From Acidovorax benzenivorans (GTDB taxonomy: Bacteria > Pseudomonadota > Gammaproteobacteria > Burkholderiales > Burkholderiaceae_C): DNA of 64,000 nucleotides. Made by a program: the position numbers and the translations under genes. The notes under the pieces are model-generated. The model was given only the letters and a program-made list of their open reading frames with translations, was not told the origin of the DNA and did not search any database. Of this stretch, positions 27,076-37,450 are shown piece by piece; position 1 is the stretch's first letter, and every line of letters begins with the position of its first letter. The stretch lies in NCBI RefSeq assembly GCF_028680575.1, contig NZ_JAPCKI010000002.1:434001-498000 (forward strand), given 5' to 3'.

Positions 27076-29036
27076 ACCCGAACGAACCCCTTCTTCCCGA
27101 CCCCCTCGGTATGCCCGAGGCCGTGCCCTCGACGGCAGGGACGGGTGTGGGCGCAGATGGCGCTCCAGGGGCTGATTCGGCACTGCAGGATGCGGCTCCC
27201 CTTGCGCCCGAGCTGAGTCCGGTACAGGACCCTGAAGCATCTGGCAGCGAAGTGCCAGGCGGCACATCGGCAGCCGAGGGCTCTGAAGCGGCCCCCGCGA
27301 TGCCATTGACTCCGAGCACCAATACCGGCTGGAACCCGGAGGCGGTGCCTGCCGTCTCTGCCGCCAAGGCTGCGGCGGACTTCGTGGCGCAGATCTTTGC
27401 CGAGGTGGCCGCGCCCGAGTCAGCGCCGTCCGATGTTGCAGACACCACCGACACCGTGGATACCGACGAGTCCGTGATTCCCGATGCGTCTGCGGGCCCG
27501 GCGCGCGAGGGTGTTGTGAACCTGCTGCAAGACCAGAACATCCTGATCCTGGGCCTGGGTGCTTCGGGCATGGCGATGGCACGCTGGTGCGTGCGCTGCG
27601 GCGCGCAGGTCACCGTGGCCGATACCCGCGCTGCCCCGCCGCAACTGCCCGCGCTGCAGCAGGAGCTGCCCCAGGTGCGGTTTGTGTCGGGTGCATTCGA
27701 TGCCAGCCTGGTGCAAGGGCATGACCTGCAGGCGGTCTATCGTTCGCCAGGGCTGAGCCCTGAGACAGTTGCTCCTGTTTTTGAAGCGGCTCGTGCAAGC
27801 AATATCAGCGCTGGCGGCGAATTGAGCCTGTATGCCATGGCGCTGGCAGCGTTGCGCAGCTCGCATGCGTATGCCCCCGCCGTGCTGGCCATCACCGGGA
27901 CCAATGGCAAGACCACTGTGACCTCGCTCACCGGCCAGCTGGTGGAGCGCTCGGGCAAACGTGTGGCCGTGGCAGGCAACATCGGCCCGACCCTGCTCGA
28001 TACGCTCGCAGAGCACCTGGAGGCCGACACCCTGCCCGACGTGTGGGTGCTGGAGCTGTCGAGTTTTCAGCTCGATGGCGTCACGGGCTTTGAGCCCACG
28101 GCAGCCACGGTGCTCAACATCACACAAGACCACCTGGACTGGCACGGCAGCATCGAGGCCTATGCCGCTGCCAAGGCGCGCATCTTTGGCCAGACGGGCT
28201 TGATGATCCTGAACCGCGAAGACCCTGCCGTGATGGCCATGCTTCCACCACCCGTCAAGGTCAAGCTGCAAAAGCCGCAGGTACGCGCCCACCTCACCTT
28301 TGGTGGCGACATGCCCCGGCGTCCGGGTGACTTTGGCATCGAGGTGGTGAGCGGTATGCCCTGGCTGGTGCGTGCCATGGATGCGGATGAAACCCGCAAG
28401 CGTGGTCGCAACGAGGTGGAGGAAGACCTGCACATCCAGCGGCTCATCCCCGCCGACGCGCTGCGCATCCGGGGCCGCCACAACGCGACCAACGCGCTGG
28501 CGGCGTTGGCGCTGGCCTCGGCGGCCGGTTGCCCCCTGGCGCCCATGCTGTATGGCCTGCGCGAATACCGGGGCGAGCCCCACCGCGTGGAGCCCGTGGC
28601 CATCATCCACGGCGTGGAATATTTCGACGACAGCAAAGGCACCAACGTGGGGGCCACGGCGGCGGCACTGGTGGGCCTGGGTAACGAGCGGCGTCTGGTC
28701 GTCATTCTGGGGGGTGAAGGCAAGGGGCAGGACTTTGCGCCGCTGGCGGCCCCCGTGGCGCGCTACGCGCGTGCCGTGGTGCTGATCGGCCGCGACGCAC
28801 CGCTGATCCGCACCGCGCTGCAGGATGCAGGTGTGCCGCTGCTGGACGCTGAGACATTGCCCCAGGCCGTGGCGCTGGCCGCGCAGCGCGCCCATGCGGG
28901 CGACGCCGTGCTGATGTCGCCCGCCTGCGCGAGCTTCGACATGTTCAAGGACTACGGGCACCGTGCGCAGGTCTTTTGCGACACGGTGCGAGCCATGGCT
29001 GACGATGCCGGTCAGTCGGCGGAGGGCATGCAATGA
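27072..29036 (+). CDS. murD: UDP-MurNAc-L-Ala:D-Glu ligase MurD with long N-terminal extension
   Basis: Adds D-glutamate, the second residue of the stem peptide. At 654 residues it is far longer than E. coli MurD (438). The enzyme proper begins near 148: [13 protein letters not shown] (Rossmann loop 161-166), ATP loop GTNGKTT (276-282), [34 protein letters not shown] and [13 protein letters not shown]. Residues 1-147 are Pro/Ala/Glu/Asp-rich with one helix ([18 protein letters not shown], about 97-114) and look disordered. A charged insertion ([20 protein letters not shown]) sits in the central domain. ATG 27072 overlaps the mraY stop, so the extension is inside the natural gene start. Residues near 234-252 come from a family A repeat. 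Confidence 0.95.
   Translation: MNPNEPLLPDPLGMPEAVPSTAGTGVGADGAPGADSALQDAAPLAPELSPVQDPEASGSEVPGGTSAAEGSEAAPAMPLTPSTNTGWNPEAVPAVSAAKAAADFVAQIFAEVAAPESAPSDVADTTDTVDTDESVIPDASAGPAREGVVNLLQDQNILILGLGASGMAMARWCVRCGAQVTVADTRAAPPQLPALQQELPQVRFVSGAFDASLVQGHDLQAVYRSPGLSPETVAPVFEAARASNISAGGELSLYAMALAALRSSHAYAPAVLAITGTNGKTTVTSLTGQLVERSGKRVAVAGNIGPTLLDTLAEHLEADTLPDVWVLELSSFQLDGVTGFEPTAATVLNITQDHLDWHGSIEAYAAAKARIFGQTGLMILNREDPAVMAMLPPPVKVKLQKPQVRAHLTFGGDMPRRPGDFGIEVVSGMPWLVRAMDADETRKRGRNEVEEDLHIQRLIPADALRIRGRHNATNALAALALASAAGCPLAPMLYGLREYRGEPHRVEPVAIIHGVEYFDDSKGTNVGATAAALVGLGNERRLVVILGGEGKGQDFAPLAAPVARYARAVVLIGRDAPLIRTALQDAGVPLLDAETLPQAVALAAQRAHAGDAVLMSPACASFDMFKDYGHRAQVFCDTVRAMADDAGQSAEGMQ
27769..27826 (+). 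repeat. Family A dispersed repeat, in-frame copy inside murD
   Basis: TTGCTCCTGTTTTTGAAGC, GGCTCGTGCAAGCAATATCA, GCGCTGGCGGC and GAATTGA follow in the same order as the rlmI copy at 7694-7752. It encodes part of [17 protein letters not shown]. The block falls between the N-terminal domain and the P-loop domain of MurD. Confidence 0.6.
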
Positions 29037-30301
29037 CGGCGCCCGCCAGCACCCTGTTGCAACGCGTGACCGGCTGGTTCGGTGGCCTGCCCGGCAAGGC
29101 CGCCGACGTGTTGCCCGTGCGCGTGGGCGGCACCGAATACCGCCAGTCGTCCAGCACGCCAGCGAGTGTGCTGGGCTTTGACCAGGCCCTGCTGTGGGTG
29201 GTGGTGGCACTGCTGGCGTGGGGGCTTGTGATGGTGTATTCGGCGTCGATTGCGATGCCGGACAACCCGCGCTTTGCCAACTATGCGTCCACCCATTTCC
29301 TGACCCGCCACATGATGTATCTGGTGGTGGGTTTTGTGGCGGCGCTGCTGGCTTTCCAGATACCGATGGCGCTGTGGGAGCGGGTGGCACCCTGGTTGTT
29401 CATCGTGGCGCTGCTCATGCTGGTGGCGGTGTTGATCCCCGGCGTGGGCAAGGTGGTCAACGGCGCGCGCCGCTGGTTGTCCATCGGCCCCGTGGGCTTT
29501 CAGCCGTCCGAGGTCGCGAAGTTTGCGGTGCTGATCTACGCCGCCGACTACATGGTGCGCAAGATGGAGGTGAAGGAGCGCTTCTTCCGCGCCGTGCTGC
29601 CCATGGGCGCTGCGGTGGCCATCGTCGGCGTGCTGCTGTTGGCCGAGCCCGACATGGGGGCCTTCATGGTGGTGGCCGTGATCGCCATGGGCATCCTGTT
29701 CCTGGGCGGCGTGAATGCCCGCATGTTCTTCCTGATCGCCGGGGTGCTGGTGGGCGCCTTCGCGCTGATGATTGCCAGCTCGCCCTGGCGCCGCGAGCGC
29801 GTGTTTGCGTACCTGGACCCCTTCAGCGAACAGCACGCGCTGGGCAAGGGCTACCAGCTCTCGCACTCGCTGATCGCCATCGGGCGCGGCGAGGTTTTTG
29901 GCGTGGGGCTGGGTGGCAGTGTGGAGAAGCTGCACTGGCTGCCCGAGGCGCACACCGACTTCCTGTTGGCCGTGATCGGCGAAGAGTTTGGCTTGGTGGG
30001 CGTGGTTGCGCTCATCGTGCTGTTCCTGTGGATGACGCGCCGCATCATGCACATCGGCCGTCAGGCCATTGCGCTGGACCGCGTATTCGCTGGGTTGGTG
30101 GCGCAGGGAGTGGCGATCTGGATCGGCTTTCAGGCCTTCATCAACATGGGGGTGAACCTGGGCGCGCTGCCGACCAAGGGGCTCACGCTGCCGCTGATGA
30201 GTTTTGGTGGGTCTGCAATCTTGATGAACCTGGTTGCTTTGGCGGTTGTCCTGCGGGTGGACTACGAGAACAAACTCCTCATGAGGGGGGGGCGCGTATG
30301 A
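29033..30301 (+). CDS. ftsW: Septal peptidoglycan glycosyltransferase FtsW
   Basis: A SEDS-family polymerase that builds septal glycan from lipid II with FtsI. The 422 residues have a cytoplasmic tail of about 50 residues and roughly ten membrane segments. Conserved blocks are [40 protein letters not shown] (with the catalytic Asp), [32 protein letters not shown] and [10 protein letters not shown]. The start overlaps the murD stop and the stop overlaps the murG start, so the three are translationally coupled. Confidence 0.97.
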   Translation: MTAPASTLLQRVTGWFGGLPGKAADVLPVRVGGTEYRQSSSTPASVLGFDQALLWVVVALLAWGLVMVYSASIAMPDNPRFANYASTHFLTRHMMYLVVGFVAALLAFQIPMALWERVAPWLFIVALLMLVAVLIPGVGKVVNGARRWLSIGPVGFQPSEVAKFAVLIYAADYMVRKMEVKERFFRAVLPMGAAVAIVGVLLLAEPDMGAFMVVAVIAMGILFLGGVNARMFFLIAGVLVGAFALMIASSPWRRERVFAYLDPFSEQHALGKGYQLSHSLIAIGRGEVFGVGLGGSVEKLHWLPEAHTDFLLAVIGEEFGLVGVVALIVLFLWMTRRIMHIGRQAIALDRVFAGLVAQGVAIWIGFQAFINMGVNLGALPTKGLTLPLMSFGGSAILMNLVALAVVLRVDYENKLLMRGGRV

Positions 30302-31368
30302 GTGCCCAGAAGACTGCCCTCATCATGGCCGGCGGCACCGGTGGTCACATCTTCCCAGGCCTGGCCGTGGCCGAAGAATTGCGCGCACGCGGCTGGCGTG
30401 TGCACTGGCTGGGCGCGCCCGGCAGCATGGAGTCGCGCATCGTGCCCACGCACGGCTTTGCGCTGGAGTTGATCGACTTCTCGGGTGTGCGTGGCAAGGG
30501 GCTTGTCACGCTGGCCCTGCTGCCGCTGCGCCTGCTGCGTGCGTTCTGGCAAGCCCTGCAGGTGGTGCGGCGTGTCAAGCCCGATGTGGTGGTGGGTCTG
30601 GGTGGCTACATCACCTTTCCGGGTGGAATGATGGGCGTGCTCGCGGGCAAGCCCCTGGTGTTGCACGAGCAGAACTCGGTGGCTGGCATGGCCAACAAGG
30701 TGCTGGCGGGTGTGGCCGACCGGGTGTTCACTGCCTTCCCCAACGTGTTCAAGAAGGGCCAGTGGGTGGGTAACCCGTTGCGCACCGCCTTCACACAGCA
30801 GCTCGGCCCGGCCGAGCGGTTTGCGGGCCGCACCGGTCCGCTGCGCCTGCTGGTGGTGGGCGGTAGCCTGGGCGCGCGTGCCCTCAACGAGATCGTGCCC
30901 CAGGCCGTCGCCCTGATGCCTGCGGCACAACGCCCCACCGTGGTCCACCAGAGCGGAGCGACGCAGATCGACGCACTGCGCGCCAACTATGCCGCCGCCG
31001 GGGTCGATGCAGAGCTGACGCCTTTCATCGACGACACCGCCAGTGCCTTTGCGGCGGCCGACATCATCGTCTGCCGCGCGGGGGCCAGCACCGTCACCGA
31101 AATCGCCGCCGTGGGGGCTGCGTCCATCTTTGTGCCGTTCCCTTCGGCGGTGGACGACCACCAAACCACCAACGCGCAGTTCCTCGTGAATGCGGGGGGC
31201 GGCTGGCTGGTGCAGCAGCGCGACCTGACGCCCGAGGGTTTGTCTGAAATGCTATTGAAATTAGAGCGCTCCATGCTGATGGATGTAGCGCTCAAGGCCA
31301 AAAATATGCAAAAAATCAACGCCACCCGCGAGGTGGTGACTGCCTGCGAGGAGCTTGCAACACCATGA
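30298..31368 (+). CDS. murG: Lipid II synthase MurG (GlcNAc transferase)
   Basis: Transfers GlcNAc from UDP-GlcNAc to lipid I at the inner face of the membrane. The 356 residues form a GT-B fold. Motifs are [10 protein letters not shown] (12-21), [59 protein letters not shown] and [14 protein letters not shown] (donor-binding). The C-terminal part [20 protein letters not shown] lies in a family A repeat. Both ends overlap their neighbours by four bases. Confidence 0.97.
   Translation: MSAQKTALIMAGGTGGHIFPGLAVAEELRARGWRVHWLGAPGSMESRIVPTHGFALELIDFSGVRGKGLVTLALLPLRLLRAFWQALQVVRRVKPDVVVGLGGYITFPGGMMGVLAGKPLVLHEQNSVAGMANKVLAGVADRVFTAFPNVFKKGQWVGNPLRTAFTQQLGPAERFAGRTGPLRLLVVGGSLGARALNEIVPQAVALMPAAQRPTVVHQSGATQIDALRANYAAAGVDAELTPFIDDTASAFAAADIIVCRAGASTVTEIAAVGAASIFVPFPSAVDDHQTTNAQFLVNAGGGWLVQQRDLTPEGLSEMLLKLERSMLMDVALKAKNMQKINATREVVTACEELATP
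31249..31306 (+). repeat. Family A dispersed repeat, in-frame copy at the murG 3' end
   Basis: AATGCTATTGAAATTAGAGC, GCTCCATGCTGATGGATGTA and GCGCTCAAGGCCAAAAATA. The second half (TGATGGAT, AGCGCT, GGCCAA) is close to the reference copy at 56254-56300. It encodes part of the C-terminal helix of MurG. Confidence 0.7.
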
Positions 31369-32798
31369 AGCACGCCATTCGCCACATCCACTTCGTCGGC
31401 CTGGGCGGTGCCGGCATGAGCGGCATCGCCGAAGTGCTGTTCAACCTGGGCTACCGCATTTCGGGCTCGGACCTGGCCGACAGCGCCACGCTGCGCCGCC
31501 TGCAGGGGCTGGGTATCAAGACCTGCCTGGGCCATGCCGCTGCACACATCGACGGTGCCGATGCTGTGGTCACGTCCACCGCCGTCACGGCCGACAACCC
31601 CGAGGTGCTGGCCGCGCGCGAAAAGAAGATTCCCGTGGTGCCCCGCGCGCTCATGCTGGCTGAGTTGATGCGCCTGAAGCAGGGCATTGCCATTGCCGGC
31701 ACGCACGGCAAGACCACCACCACCAGCCTCGTGACCAGCGTGCTGGCCGAGGCGGGGCTGGACCCGACCTTCGTCATCGGCGGCAGGCTCAACAGCGCGG
31801 GCGCCAACGCCAAGCTGGGCAGCGGCGACTACATCGTGGTCGAAGCCGACGAGTCCGACGCGTCGTTTTTGAACCTGCTGCCCGTGATGGCCGTGGTGAC
31901 CAACATCGACGCCGACCACATGGAGACCTACGGCCACGACTTTGGCCGCCTCAAGGGCGCGTTTGTCGATTTTCTGCACCGCATGCCGTTCTACGGCACC
32001 GCCGTGCTGTGCGTGGACAGCCCGGCCGTGCGCGACATCCTGCAAAGCGTGACGTGCCCGATCACCAGCTACGGCTTCTCGGAAGACGCGCAGGTGCGCG
32101 CCATCAACGTGCGAGCCGAGGCGGGCCAGATGCGCTTTACCGTGCAGCGGCGCAACGGCGTCACGCTGCCCGACATGGAGATCGTGCTCAACCTCGCGGG
32201 CGAACACAACGTGCTCAACGCGCTGTCGGCCATTGCCGTGGCGGTGGAACTGAACATCCCGGACGAAGCCGTCCAGCGTGCGCTGGCGGGCTTCAAGGGC
32301 GTGGGCCGACGCTTCCAGCGCTATGGCGACCTGCCTGCCAAGGACGGCGGTACGTTCACCGTGATTGACGACTACGGCCACCACCCCGTGGAGATGGCCG
32401 CCACGCTGGCCGCTGCGCGTGGTGCATTCCCTGGTCGCCGCCTGGTGCTGGCCTTCCAGCCGCACCGCTACAGCCGCACGCGCGATTGCTTTGAGGATTT
32501 CGTCAAGGTGATTGGCAATGCCGACGCGGTGCTGCTCACCGAGGTGTACGCCGCAGGTGAAGCGCCGGTTGTGGCCGCCGATGGTCGCTCGCTGGCCCGT
32601 GCATTGCGTGTGGCAGGGCGGGTGGAGCCGGTGTTTGTGGACAACGTGGCCGATCTGCCCCAGGCCATTGCCGACAACGCACGCGCTGGCGACGTGGTGA
32701 TGTGCATGGGGGCTGGCTCCATTGGGGCCGTGCCTGGCAAGGTGGTTGAAATGCTACAAAATAATGAGCTATCAGCGCATGAAGGGCGCGCGCTATGA
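31365..32798 (+). CDS. murC: UDP-N-acetylmuramate:L-alanine ligase MurC
   Basis: Adds the first residue of the stem peptide. The 477 residues contain the Rossmann motif [12 protein letters not shown] (11-22), the ATP loop GTHGKTT (112-118), [36 protein letters not shown] and [13 protein letters not shown]. The last 16 residues ([13 protein letters not shown] and end) are encoded by a family A repeat that continues into ddl. The start overlaps the murG stop and the stop overlaps the ddl start. Confidence 0.97.
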   Translation: MKHAIRHIHFVGLGGAGMSGIAEVLFNLGYRISGSDLADSATLRRLQGLGIKTCLGHAAAHIDGADAVVTSTAVTADNPEVLAAREKKIPVVPRALMLAELMRLKQGIAIAGTHGKTTTTSLVTSVLAEAGLDPTFVIGGRLNSAGANAKLGSGDYIVVEADESDASFLNLLPVMAVVTNIDADHMETYGHDFGRLKGAFVDFLHRMPFYGTAVLCVDSPAVRDILQSVTCPITSYGFSEDAQVRAINVRAEAGQMRFTVQRRNGVTLPDMEIVLNLAGEHNVLNALSAIAVAVELNIPDEAVQRALAGFKGVGRRFQRYGDLPAKDGGTFTVIDDYGHHPVEMAATLAAARGAFPGRRLVLAFQPHRYSRTRDCFEDFVKVIGNADAVLLTEVYAAGEAPVVAADGRSLARALRVAGRVEPVFVDNVADLPQAIADNARAGDVVMCMGAGSIGAVPGKVVEMLQNNELSAHEGRAL

Positions 32799-32812
32799 CC
32801 ATTTTTGATTCA
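32747..32812 (+). repeat. Family A dispersed repeat spanning the murC stop and ddl start
   Basis: GAAATGCTACAAAATAATGA, GCTATCAGCGCATGAAGG, GCGCGCGCTATGACCATTTT and TGAT. Blocks follow the reference order (ATAGCT, AGCGC, GCGCTA, GGCCA). The ATGA of the murC/ddl overlap lies inside the repeat, so it contributes both a stop and a start codon. Confidence 0.75.
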
Positions 32813-33784
32813 AATATTGATGTGAAATCCCTGGGCAAGGTCGCCGTGCTGATGGGCGGGGACTCGGCCGAGCGCGAGGTTTCGCTGATGTCTGGCAGCG
32901 GCGTGCTGCAGGCACTGCGTTCGCGCGGCGTTGATGCCCATGCGTTCGACCCCGCGCAGAACGCGCTGGGTGATTTGAAGCGCGATGGTTATGCGCGCTG
33001 CTTCATCGCGCTGCATGGCCGCCATGGCGAAGACGGCACGGTGCAGGGCGCTCTGGAGCTGCTGCGCATTCCGTACACCGGCCCCGGCGTGATGGCCTCG
33101 GCCATCGCCATGGACAAGGTCATGACCAAGCGCGTGTGGCTGGCCGAGGGCCTGCCCACCCCGCGTTACGTGTGGCTGGCACCTGATCGCCAGCAGCGCG
33201 AGGTGGTGCGCACCGTGCCTGATGAGCTGGGCCTGCCCCTGATCGTGAAGCCGCCGCGCGAAGGTTCGTCCATCGGCGTGACCAAGGTGCGTGGCTATTC
33301 GGACATGCAAGAGGCCGTACAGCTGTCTGCCCAGTACGACCCCGATGTGTTGTGCGAAGAATTTATCGAGGGCGAGGAGGTGACCTGCCCCGTGCTGGGC
33401 CAGGGTGCCAGCGCGCGCGCGCTGCCGGTGATTCGCATCGTGGCGCCCGATGGCGCCTACGACTACCAGAACAAGTATTTCACCGACGATGTGAAGTACC
33501 AGTGCCCAAGCGGCCTGCCCGAGGCCGAGGAGCGCGAGATCCAGCGCATCGTGCTGGAGGCCTACCGCACCCTGGGTTGCCGGGGCTGGGGTCGCGCCGA
33601 CCTGATGATCCGCGCCAGCGACCGCAAGCCTTTCCTGCTGGAGATGAACACGTCGCCCGGCATGACGGGGCATTCGCTGGTGCCCATGTCGGCCAGGGCC
33701 TCGGGCATCAGCTATGAGGAACTGTGCCTGCGCATCCTCGCGGATGCGGCGCTGGATACGCCCGCAAAGCCAAAGGCTGCCTGA
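32795..33784 (+). CDS. ddl: D-alanine:D-alanine ligase
   Basis: Makes the D-Ala-D-Ala dipeptide that MurF uses. The 329 residues form an ATP-grasp enzyme: [86 protein letters not shown] and [19 protein letters not shown]. The first ten residues ([10 protein letters not shown]) precede the usual start region and are partly encoded by a family A repeat. The TGATGA end is shared with ftsQ. Confidence 0.97.
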   Translation: MTIFDSNIDVKSLGKVAVLMGGDSAEREVSLMSGSGVLQALRSRGVDAHAFDPAQNALGDLKRDGYARCFIALHGRHGEDGTVQGALELLRIPYTGPGVMASAIAMDKVMTKRVWLAEGLPTPRYVWLAPDRQQREVVRTVPDELGLPLIVKPPREGSSIGVTKVRGYSDMQEAVQLSAQYDPDVLCEEFIEGEEVTCPVLGQGASARALPVIRIVAPDGAYDYQNKYFTDDVKYQCPSGLPEAEEREIQRIVLEAYRTLGCRGWGRADLMIRASDRKPFLLEMNTSPGMTGHSLVPMSARASGISYEELCLRILADAALDTPAKPKAA

Positions 33785-34587
33785 TGACCCAGACGCTGCC
33801 TGCACCCTTGGACGTCAAGCTGATGAACCTGACCGCATCGGTCCTGTTCGTGGGCTGCGCCATGGCTGTGCTGGCAGCGGGAGCGTGGTGGGTGCTCCGG
33901 TACCCGGGCTTTGCCATCGCACGCATCGTGGTGCAGGGTGAGCTGGTGCACAACAACTCGGTGACCTTGCGGGCCAACGTGGCACCGCACCTGGCGGGCA
34001 ACTTCTTCACGGTGGACCTGCGTACCGCCCGAGAGGCCTTCGAGCAGGTGCCCTGGGTGCGACGCGCGCAGGTGCGCCGGGTGTACCCCGGTGGCCTGCG
34101 TGTGGAGCTGCAGGAGCATGACGCGGTGGCGTACTGGGGGCCGGACACCGGCTCAGCACTGGTCAACAGCCAGGGTGAAGTCTTCGAGGCCAATGTGGGC
34201 GATGTGGAGCAGGAAGGCCTGCCGCGCCTGCAGGGGCCCACCGGCAGCTCGGCCGAAGTGCTGCAGATGTACGGGCTGCTGGAGCCAGTGTTCAAGCCGC
34301 TGCGGCTGGATGTGGAAGAGCTGGAACTGACAGGGCGAGGCGGCTGGCGCGCCACCCTCGACAGCGAGGCGGTGGTCGAGCTGGGGGGCGGTACGCCGCA
34401 GGAAGTGGTGCAACGCACGCAGCGTTTTGTGCGCACCTTGACCCAGGTGGCCGCGCAGTATGGCCGCCGCGTGGACGCGCTGGAGTCGGCGGACCTGCGC
34501 CACGCCGGGGGATATGCCCTGCGCCTGCGGGGTGTGACCACGGTGACTGCAGACGCAACAGGCACGGCCGCCGTGCGCAAGAGGTGA
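33784..34587 (+). CDS. ftsQ: Cell division protein FtsQ
   Basis: A bitopic division protein that links FtsA/FtsK and FtsBL. The 267 residues have a short cytoplasmic start, a membrane segment (about 18-42, LFVGCAMAVLAAGAWWVL), a POTRA domain (FAIARIVVQGELVHNN, VPWVRRAQVRRVYPGGLRV) and the FtsQ/DivIB domain. ATG 33784 overlaps the ddl stop (TGATGA); the longer upstream frame lies in ddl. A gap of 107 bases precedes ftsA. Confidence 0.94.
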   Translation: MTQTLPAPLDVKLMNLTASVLFVGCAMAVLAAGAWWVLRYPGFAIARIVVQGELVHNNSVTLRANVAPHLAGNFFTVDLRTAREAFEQVPWVRRAQVRRVYPGGLRVELQEHDAVAYWGPDTGSALVNSQGEVFEANVGDVEQEGLPRLQGPTGSSAEVLQMYGLLEPVFKPLRLDVEELELTGRGGWRATLDSEAVVELGGGTPQEVVQRTQRFVRTLTQVAAQYGRRVDALESADLRHAGGYALRLRGVTTVTADATGTAAVRKR

Positions 34588-34694
34588 TGGCATGACGCAA
34601 GACAGGACAGCACGCAGCACGCTGCGGGCCCCGAGAGGGCGGTGCGAGGGGTTGGTGGGACAGCGGGACAGAACCTAGAAGGGCAGAGACTGAT

Positions 34695-35924
34695 ATGGCA
34701 AGAGAATACAAAGACGTCGTCGTGGGGCTGGACATTGGCACCGCCAAGGTCATGGCCGTGGTGGCCGAGGTTCTGCCCAATGGCGAGCTCAAACTCGCAG
34801 GCTTGGGCGTGGCCCCGAGCAATGGTCTGAAGCGCGGGGTGGTGGTCAACATCGACGCCACCGTGCAAAGCATTCAGCAGGCGCTGAAAGAGGCCGAGCT
34901 GATGGCCGACTGCAAGATCCAGCGTGTGTACACCGGGATCACCGGCAGCCACATTCGCGGGCTCAACTCCAGCGGCATGGTTGCGGTGAAGGACAAGGAA
35001 GTCACCTCGGCCGATGTGGCGCGCGTGGTGGAGACGGCCAAGGCCATCAACATCAGCAGCGACCAGCGCCTGTTGCTGGTGGAGCCGCAAGAATTTGTGA
35101 TCGACGGGCAGGATGTGAAGGAGCCCATCGGCATGAGCGGCATCCGCCTGGAGGCCAAGATCCACATCGTGACTGGCGCCCAGAGCGCGGCCGAGAACAT
35201 CATCAAGTGCGTGCGCCGTTGCGGCCTGGAGGTCGAGCAGCTCATGCTGAACCCGCTGGCCAGCAGCCAGGCCGTGCTGACCGACGACGAGCGCGAACTG
35301 GGCGTGGTGGTGGTCGACATTGGCGCGGGCACGACCGACGTGGCCATCTTCACCGGCGGCGCGATCCGCCACACGGCGGTGATTCCGATTGCGGGCGATC
35401 TCATCACCAGCGACATTGCCATGGCGCTGCGCACGCCCACGAAGGACGCCGAAGACATCAAGGTGGAGAGCGGCTACGCCAAGCAACTGCTGGCCGACCC
35501 CGAGGCGCAGGTGGAAGTGCCCGGCTTGGGTGACCGCAGCCCGCGCATGCTGAGCAAGCAGGCGCTAGCCGGTGTGATCGAGCCGCGCGTCGAAGAGATT
35601 TTCTCGCTCGTGCAGCAGGTGGTGCGCGAGTCGGGCTATGAAGAAGTGCTGTCCTCGGGCATCGTGCTCACCGGCGGCAGTTCGGTGATGCCCGGAATGA
35701 TCGAGCTGGGCGAGGACATCTTCCTCAAGCCCGTGCGGCGCGGTATCCCCAAGTATTCCAGCGCCCTGGCGGACATGGTGGCCCAGCCCCGTGCTGCCAC
35801 CGTGATGGGGTTGCTCGAAGAAGCGCGCCTGGCACGCTTGCGCGGCTTCAAGGTGGCTCAGAAGAGCGGGTCCATGAAGACCGCATTCGGGCGTTTCAAA
35901 GATTTCATCGTGGGGAATTTCTGA
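34695..35924 (+). CDS. ftsA: Cell division protein FtsA
   Basis: An actin-like protein that ties FtsZ filaments to the membrane. The 409 residues show the actin-fold motifs VVGLDIGTAKVMAVVAE (phosphate 1), VVVDIGAGTTDVAIFTGG (phosphate 2) and GIVLTGGSSVMPGM (adenosine), with the SHS2-like 1C domain between. The C-terminal amphipathic helix (TAFGRFKDFIVGNF) is the membrane-targeting sequence. ftsZ follows after 151 bases that hold only a strong SD and no convincing small gene. Confidence 0.97.
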   Translation: MAREYKDVVVGLDIGTAKVMAVVAEVLPNGELKLAGLGVAPSNGLKRGVVVNIDATVQSIQQALKEAELMADCKIQRVYTGITGSHIRGLNSSGMVAVKDKEVTSADVARVVETAKAINISSDQRLLLVEPQEFVIDGQDVKEPIGMSGIRLEAKIHIVTGAQSAAENIIKCVRRCGLEVEQLMLNPLASSQAVLTDDERELGVVVVDIGAGTTDVAIFTGGAIRHTAVIPIAGDLITSDIAMALRTPTKDAEDIKVESGYAKQLLADPEAQVEVPGLGDRSPRMLSKQALAGVIEPRVEEIFSLVQQVVRESGYEEVLSSGIVLTGGSSVMPGMIELGEDIFLKPVRRGIPKYSSALADMVAQPRAATVMGLLEEARLARLRGFKVAQKSGSMKTAFGRFKDFIVGNF

Positions 35925-36075
35925 CCATGAAATACCCACTCTGGTTGGCCCGTGGTAGCCCGCACATCACTGCACGCGAGCGATGGCGATGCACAGGCCC
36001 GCCGCGCTCATCGGCCACTACAACCCCATTCCCCATTTGGCAATTGCATACGAATTTAGAACCAGGAGCTCCAAG

Positions 36076-37317
36076 ATGACCATCGAAATGATCGAAGCCG
36101 AAGAATTTAACCAGGGCACCCAGATCAAGGTGATCGGTGTGGGCGGCGGCGGCAGCAACGCCGTCGAGCACATGATTGCCCGCAGCGTGCAGGGCGTGGA
36201 GTTTGTCAGCGCCAACACCGATGCACAGGCGCTCACGCGCAGCTCGGCGCACCGCGTCATCCAGCTGGGTGGCAGCGGCCTGGGCGCGGGCGGCAAGCCC
36301 GAGAAGGCGCGCGATGCGGCCGAGGCAGCGGTGGAGGACATCCGTGAGGCAATTTCCGGCGCACACATGCTGTTCATCACGGCGGGCATGGGCGGTGGCA
36401 CGGGCACCGGTGCTGCACCCGTGATCGCGCGCGTGGCCAAGGAGATGGGCATCCTGACGGTGGGTGTGGTCACCAAGCCCTTCGATTGGGAAGGCGGTCG
36501 CCGCATGAAGAACGCCGACGATGGTCTGGCCGAGCTGGAAGCCAACGTGGACTCGCTGATCGTGGTGCTCAACGAAAAGCTGCTCGATGTGCTGGGCGAT
36601 GACATCACCCAGGACGAGGCCTTTGCCCACGCCAACGACGTGCTCAAGAACGCCGTGGGCGGCATTGCCGAAATCATCAACGAGTACGGCCAGGTGAACG
36701 TGGACTTTGAAGACGTGCGCACCGTGATGGGCGAGCCCGGCAAGGCCATGATGGGCACGGCCACCGCCAGCGGCCCGGACCGCGCGCGCATCGCTGCCGA
36801 GCAAGCCATTGCCTGCCCGCTGCTCGAAGGCATCGACCTGTCGGGCGCCAAGGGTGTGCTGGTGCTGGTCACGGCCAGCAAGGGCAGCCTCAAGCTGTCT
36901 GAATCGCGCCAGGCCATGAACACCATCAATGCCTACGCATCGACCGACGCGCACGTGATCTTCGGCGCCGCCTATGACGAAACCCTGGGCGACGAGATCC
37001 GCGTGACCGTGGTGGCCACGGGCCTGTCGCGTGCCAATGCACGTCGCCAGCCCATCTCCGTGGTGCAGGGTGGCCTGCGCACGGGCACGGACAACATGGC
37101 CTACCAGATGCCTGTGGCCGGTGTGGGCACGCTGGGTGGCGCCGTGGGTGTGCAAGGCGGCCATGCAGGCAGCGCACAGGCCGACTACGGCAGCATGTCG
37201 GTGCCCAGCGTGTGGCGCACCAACCGCACGCAGGCTGCAGCCCGCGTGGATGCCCTGTCGTCTGGCGGCATGGATGACCTGGAGATTCCGGCCTTCCTGC
37301 GCAAGCAAGCCGACTGA
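36076..37317 (+). CDS. ftsZ: Cell division GTPase FtsZ
   Basis: The tubulin homologue that forms the division ring. The 413 residues include VIGVGGGGSNAV (about 19-30), the GTP signature MGGGTGTGAAPV (105-116), the T7 synergy loop near NVDFEDVRTVM, and the conserved C-terminal peptide DDLEIPAFLRKQ that binds FtsA and ZipA. A linker of about 70 residues rich in Gly/Ala/Gln precedes this peptide. ATG 36076 follows AGGAG. The gene ends the cluster: a strong terminator is 36 bases downstream. Confidence 0.98.
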   Translation: MTIEMIEAEEFNQGTQIKVIGVGGGGSNAVEHMIARSVQGVEFVSANTDAQALTRSSAHRVIQLGGSGLGAGGKPEKARDAAEAAVEDIREAISGAHMLFITAGMGGGTGTGAAPVIARVAKEMGILTVGVVTKPFDWEGGRRMKNADDGLAELEANVDSLIVVLNEKLLDVLGDDITQDEAFAHANDVLKNAVGGIAEIINEYGQVNVDFEDVRTVMGEPGKAMMGTATASGPDRARIAAEQAIACPLLEGIDLSGAKGVLVLVTASKGSLKLSESRQAMNTINAYASTDAHVIFGAAYDETLGDEIRVTVVATGLSRANARRQPISVVQGGLRTGTDNMAYQMPVAGVGTLGGAVGVQGGHAGSAQADYGSMSVPSVWRTNRTQAAARVDALSSGGMDDLEIPAFLRKQAD

Positions 37318-37353
37318 TCGCTGAATACGTGCCCGTTCTCGGGCCGTAAGACA

Positions 37354-37392
37354 AGAAGCCCTGCCAGCGTTCGCTGGCAGGGCTTCTTTTTT
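37354..37392 (+). terminator. Rho-independent terminator of the division cluster
   Basis: AGAAGCCCTGCCAGCG pairs perfectly with CGCTGGCAGGGCTTCT, with a tight TT/GTTC loop, followed by a run of six T (37387-37392). Because the stem is flanked by A on the left it could also act on the opposite strand, for the chemoreceptor gene that converges here. Confidence 0.9.
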
Positions 37393-37450
37393 GGGGTGCA
37401 GCGCGGTTTCGCGCTTGCTCAGGTCCGCGAGGTGTGCGGCCTCTTCCGGG

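Noticed and set aside
27420..29390. Minus-strand open frame of 656 codons opposite murD and ftsW
   Set aside because: Lacks any family motif and overlaps two certain genes; composition is that of an antisense frame.
35925..36075. Small gene in the ftsA-ftsZ gap (ATG at 35927)
   Set aside because: The frame lacks an SD and any recognisable feature; the gap is better read as ftsZ leader and control region.
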